Positions 61,653 through 64,000 of a DNA stretch of 64,000 bases are shown piece after piece (position 1 is the first letter of the stretch; the number at the start of each line of letters is the position of its first letter). Position numbers and translations under genes: made by a program. The notes under the pieces were generated by a model that saw only the letters and a list, made by a program, of their open reading frames with translations, was not told the DNA's origin and did no database searches. Origin of the DNA: Chloroflexota bacterium (GTDB lineage: Bacteria > Chloroflexota > Anaerolineae > Aggregatilineales > Phototrophicaceae). The stretch lies in contig WTGF01000013.1 in the NCBI GenBank assembly GCA_011525385.1, forward strand, positions 1-64,000, given 5' to 3'.

Positions 61653-63155
61653 CTAAAGGCCACTCTTCAAGGCTAGCAGCAACAATCGCTTCAATCTCTG
61701 ATTGCGCATGTCGGATCCCTCAAGATGCTGGGTCAGGCGCCCCCGCATATTCGCTATGAGATCAGCATATTGCGGATCGTGAATTAGATTATTCATTTCA
61801 AAGGGGTCTTCTTGCAGGTCGTACAGTTCATTCATGTCGTGAAGCGAGAAGACATACTTGTAACGGTCGTGCAGAATCATCCGTTGCGGAAACAGGTAGC
61901 TATGCCCAAGGTGCTCACAGATTAACTCGTCGGACCAGTCGGTGTCATCCGGCGTCTGGCAAAGTGGCAGCACGCTGCGGCTGTGCATATAGTCAGGCAC
62001 ATCGACGCCGGCGGCGTCCAGCATGGTGGCGGTCGCATCCATGTTGGAAACGAGTTGGTCGGACTGCTGGCCGGCATCAATCGCGGCGGGCCAGCGAATC
62101 GCCATCGGCACGCGCGCGACCTCTTCGATAAAGGTGGAGGATTTATCCCACAAACCACCATGGCTGGCGACCGCATCGCCGTGATCGGCCAGCCAGATCA
62201 CGATGGTGTTTTCCGCCAGGGACAACTCATCAAGTGTATCCAGCACGTTCCCGATGGCAGCGTCGGTCTGATATCCCTGGGCATAACAGCGAGCGAGTAT
62301 CTCTTGCCAAGTGGACCAGTCGGGCCAGGCCTGGGAACTGCGATGAGAAATTTCCTTGTGGAATTGATAGCGGAGGGGTCTGCCGTTTAAGTCATCGCGG
62401 AAACTCGGATACTCCGGAATCGCGGACGGATCGACCATGTCGGCATAGTCCGCCGATGGGTAATAAGGCTGATGCGGTCCCCACAAGCTGACCACCAGAC
62501 TAAAAGGCTGCTCGTCGGCGGCGAACTCGCGCAGCTTTTCACAGGCGAGATGCGCGACGAACTGCTCTTCGTGCGCTTCCGGCGGGCCAGCGAGGACGCC
62601 GGAACCGTTCATGAACTTCCAGGGTGATGGATCGTGCAAGACGATTTCCTGACCGCGCCACTCGGGATAATTGATGTTGTATTCGATTTGGGCGCGGGCA
62701 TCGCCGAAGCCACGTTCTTCGGCGTAAGCGCGGTAGGCGTCGGACATGTAAATCTTGCCGTAATCGGGCAAGCTCCAACCTTCAATGCCGTAATCAATCG
62801 GCAAACGCTGGCGACCGCAATGCCATTTGCCGACATAGCCGTTGCGATAGCCCGCCCGCGACAGATAGTGGCTATATAGCAATTGACCCGAGTCAAGATC
62901 GGCCTGGTTCCCGTAGGCTGCCGCCTCGGTGTTCATGATGATGCCATGCGAGCTGGGATAGACGCCCGTCATCATGCTGCTGCGCGCCGGGGAACAGAGC
63001 GGGCAAACCGAATAGGCGCGATCGAAGCGAACGCCTTCGGCAGCGAACCTTTCAAAGTTCTCCCACTTGTAATCGTATTCGCCTGCGCGATCGTGCCCAT
63101 AAAATGCCTGATGATCGGTGATGATGAAAACGATATTGGGTCGTGAATTGGCCAT
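61653..63155 (-). CDS. type I sulfatase, cytoplasmic
   Basis: 500-residue S1-family sulfatase. Metal-site RPNIVFIITDHQ at the start (Asp14), formylglycine motif CSPAR (Cys54-Arg58), GYVGKWHCG, and WLADHGDAVASHG near 325. It differs clearly from the sulfatase at 4.3 kb in sequence and signature (CSPAR against CIPAR), so a different sulfated substrate is likely. No signal peptide. It lies 45 bases after a sugar permease gene on the same strand, again linking import to internal desulfation. The 220-base gap to the convergent GH116 gene shows nothing recognisable. Confidence 0.9.
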   Translation of the reverse strand: MANSRPNIVFIITDHQAFYGHDRAGEYDYKWENFERFAAEGVRFDRAYSVCPLCSPARSSMMTGVYPSSHGIIMNTEAAAYGNQADLDSGQLLYSHYLSRAGYRNGYVGKWHCGRQRLPIDYGIEGWSLPDYGKIYMSDAYRAYAEERGFGDARAQIEYNINYPEWRGQEIVLHDPSPWKFMNGSGVLAGPPEAHEEQFVAHLACEKLREFAADEQPFSLVVSLWGPHQPYYPSADYADMVDPSAIPEYPSFRDDLNGRPLRYQFHKEISHRSSQAWPDWSTWQEILARCYAQGYQTDAAIGNVLDTLDELSLAENTIVIWLADHGDAVASHGGLWDKSSTFIEEVARVPMAIRWPAAIDAGQQSDQLVSNMDATATMLDAAGVDVPDYMHSRSVLPLCQTPDDTDWSDELICEHLGHSYLFPQRMILHDRYKYVFSLHDMNELYDLQEDPFEMNNLIHDPQYADLIANMRGRLTQHLEGSDMRNQRLKRLLLLALKSGL

Positions 63156-63200
63156 GGTGATTAAGTGTCCTTTTCTACCTGCGGCTGAAAACCTGATGCA

Positions 63201-64000
63201 TTACTTGACAGAGCCGACGGTGATGCCTTCGATCAAGTTGCGCTGAAACATGATATAGACGATGATGACCGGCACTGCCGTGATATTGATGCCGGCGAAA
63301 GACAGCGCAAAGTCAGTGAAGTACTCGTCCTGGAAGGCGTTCAACCCGAGCGGCAGGGTGCGCTTGCTGTCTTCATTTATTAGCAGAAGCGCCTGGAAGA
63401 ATTCATTCCAGGTACCCATGAAGACGAATATGCCCAGCGCCATCAGTGATGGCTTTGATAGCGGCAGCAGGATTCGCAGGTAAAACTGAAAGCGGCTGCA
63501 GCCATCTAGCGCGGCCGAGTCTTCCAGCTCCTGCGGGAAGCCCTGGAAAAAAGCGCGCAGCATCAAGATGGCAAAAGGCAAGCTGCCGGCCACGTACACC
63601 AGGATCAAGCCGATGCGACTATTGGCCAGGTTCAGTTCATACATCAGAGAAAGCAAGGGGCCCAGCTTGGCGGACAGCGGGAATGCCATCCCGATCAAAA
63701 AGACAAAGAAGATCAATTGGTTGCCGCGAAAGCGCATCTTCGCGAAGGCATAAGCTGCCAGCGAACTCAGAAACAGCACGATGGCTACGCTTGTCACAGT
63801 GATAAAGATACTGTTAAAAAAGTACTGATCAAAACTGGCGCCGAACCAGGCGTCTATGTAGTTCTGGAAGCGCCACTCCTGGGGCAGCGCCAGGGCATTC
63901 TCGCGAATCTCCTTGTTCGACTTGAGCGCGCTGGCGAATACCCAAATGATGGGAATCAGCGTGATTACGGTCGCAGCTACCAGCATGGCATAGAATGGCG
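63201..64000 (-). CDS. sugar ABC transporter permease, MalG type (CUT1), cut by window end
   Basis: At least 266 residues; the frame is open to the last base of the window (PFYA before the first internal methionine at 63986), so the true start lies outside. Coupling-loop motif LEDSAALDGCSRFQFYLRIL near 160-180 of the visible part, and end NLIEGITVGSVK. Upstream genes of this importer should lie beyond the window; the sulfatase follows it. Confidence 0.88.
   Translation of the reverse strand, partial: PFYAMLVAATVITLIPIIWVFASALKSNKEIRENALALPQEWRFQNYIDAWFGASFDQYFFNSIFITVTSVAIVLFLSSLAAYAFAKMRFRGNQLIFFVFLIGMAFPLSAKLGPLLSLMYELNLANSRIGLILVYVAGSLPFAILMLRAFFQGFPQELEDSAALDGCSRFQFYLRILLPLSKPSLMALGIFVFMGTWNEFFQALLLINEDSKRTLPLGLNAFQDEYFTDFALSFAGINITAVPVIIVYIMFQRNLIEGITVGSVK

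Overview
The window looks like a piece of a chromosome from an aerobic, heterotrophic member of the Chloroflexota, probably class Anaerolineae. This rests on the style of the secreted solute-binding proteins (signal peptides ending FGTALAQD or LGTAGAQD), the density of ABC importers, cytoplasmic glycosidases and sulfatases, xisH/xisI-type genes, frequent TTG and GTG starts, and heme A synthesis genes. It is inference from gene content; no rRNA or other phylogenetic marker is present, and I found no tRNA, rRNA, CRISPR array, intact IS element or prophage.

Layout. 0.2-4.0 kb: two separately transcribed family-5 solute-binding proteins, each with its own terminator. 4.3-13.3 kb: a carbohydrate locus with a cytoplasmic sulfatase, a complete Dpp/Opp-type importer (two permeases, two ATPases), a large unrecognised lyase-like protein and a convergent GH88 unsaturated glucuronyl hydrolase; together these fit uptake and dismantling of sulfated, uronic-acid oligosaccharides. 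13.6-16.0 kb: a CoA-transferase/enoyl-CoA hydratase pair behind a strong promoter. 16.0-18.5 kb: a gene graveyard of xisI, xisH with two frameshifts, and pieces of SDR, cyclase and Gfo/Idh genes. 18.7-25.7 kb: an ADP-ribosylglycohydrolase-family protein and a sucrose/fructan operon (CUT1 importer plus GH32). 25.7-27.1 kb: non-coding, with a dispersed repeat and a G14 tract. 27.1-29.5 kb: ctaA, ctaB and a membrane-anchored cytochrome c.

29.6-39.4 kb is mixed: an SDR that has lost its NAD-binding half-domain, a sugar-lactonase-type amidohydrolase, a radical SAM protein with unusual cysteine spacing, an ECF sigma factor fused to ankyrin repeats, an MFS transporter, a RidA protein, two tandem dehydrogenases of the MDR family without zinc ligands, and an MNT antitoxin beside a truncated HEPN toxin. 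39.4-49.0 kb is one long minus-strand gene array of eleven genes (YheO-type regulator, RidA, M20 peptidase, 2-oxo acid dehydrogenase E1 alpha and beta, a free lipoyl domain, two SDRs, an amidohydrolase, two Dpp-type permeases), with a divergent creatininase-family gene. It looks like a catabolic pathway for an unidentified amide-containing compound and is the best candidate for an undescribed system here. 50.2-53.9 kb: a second Dpp-type binding protein and permease pair without ATPases. 54.3-61.4 kb: a GntR regulator, an intact SDR, a CUT1 sugar importer and a GH116 glycosidase. 61.7-64.0 kb: a second cytoplasmic sulfatase behind a permease gene cut by the window end.

The common theme is import first, cleave inside: none of the glycosidases or sulfatases shows a signal peptide, while all the binding proteins do. 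Only one pair of Dpp-type ATPases is present for three permease pairs, so ATPases may be shared. Short inverted repeats and recombination scars are frequent in the intergenic regions.
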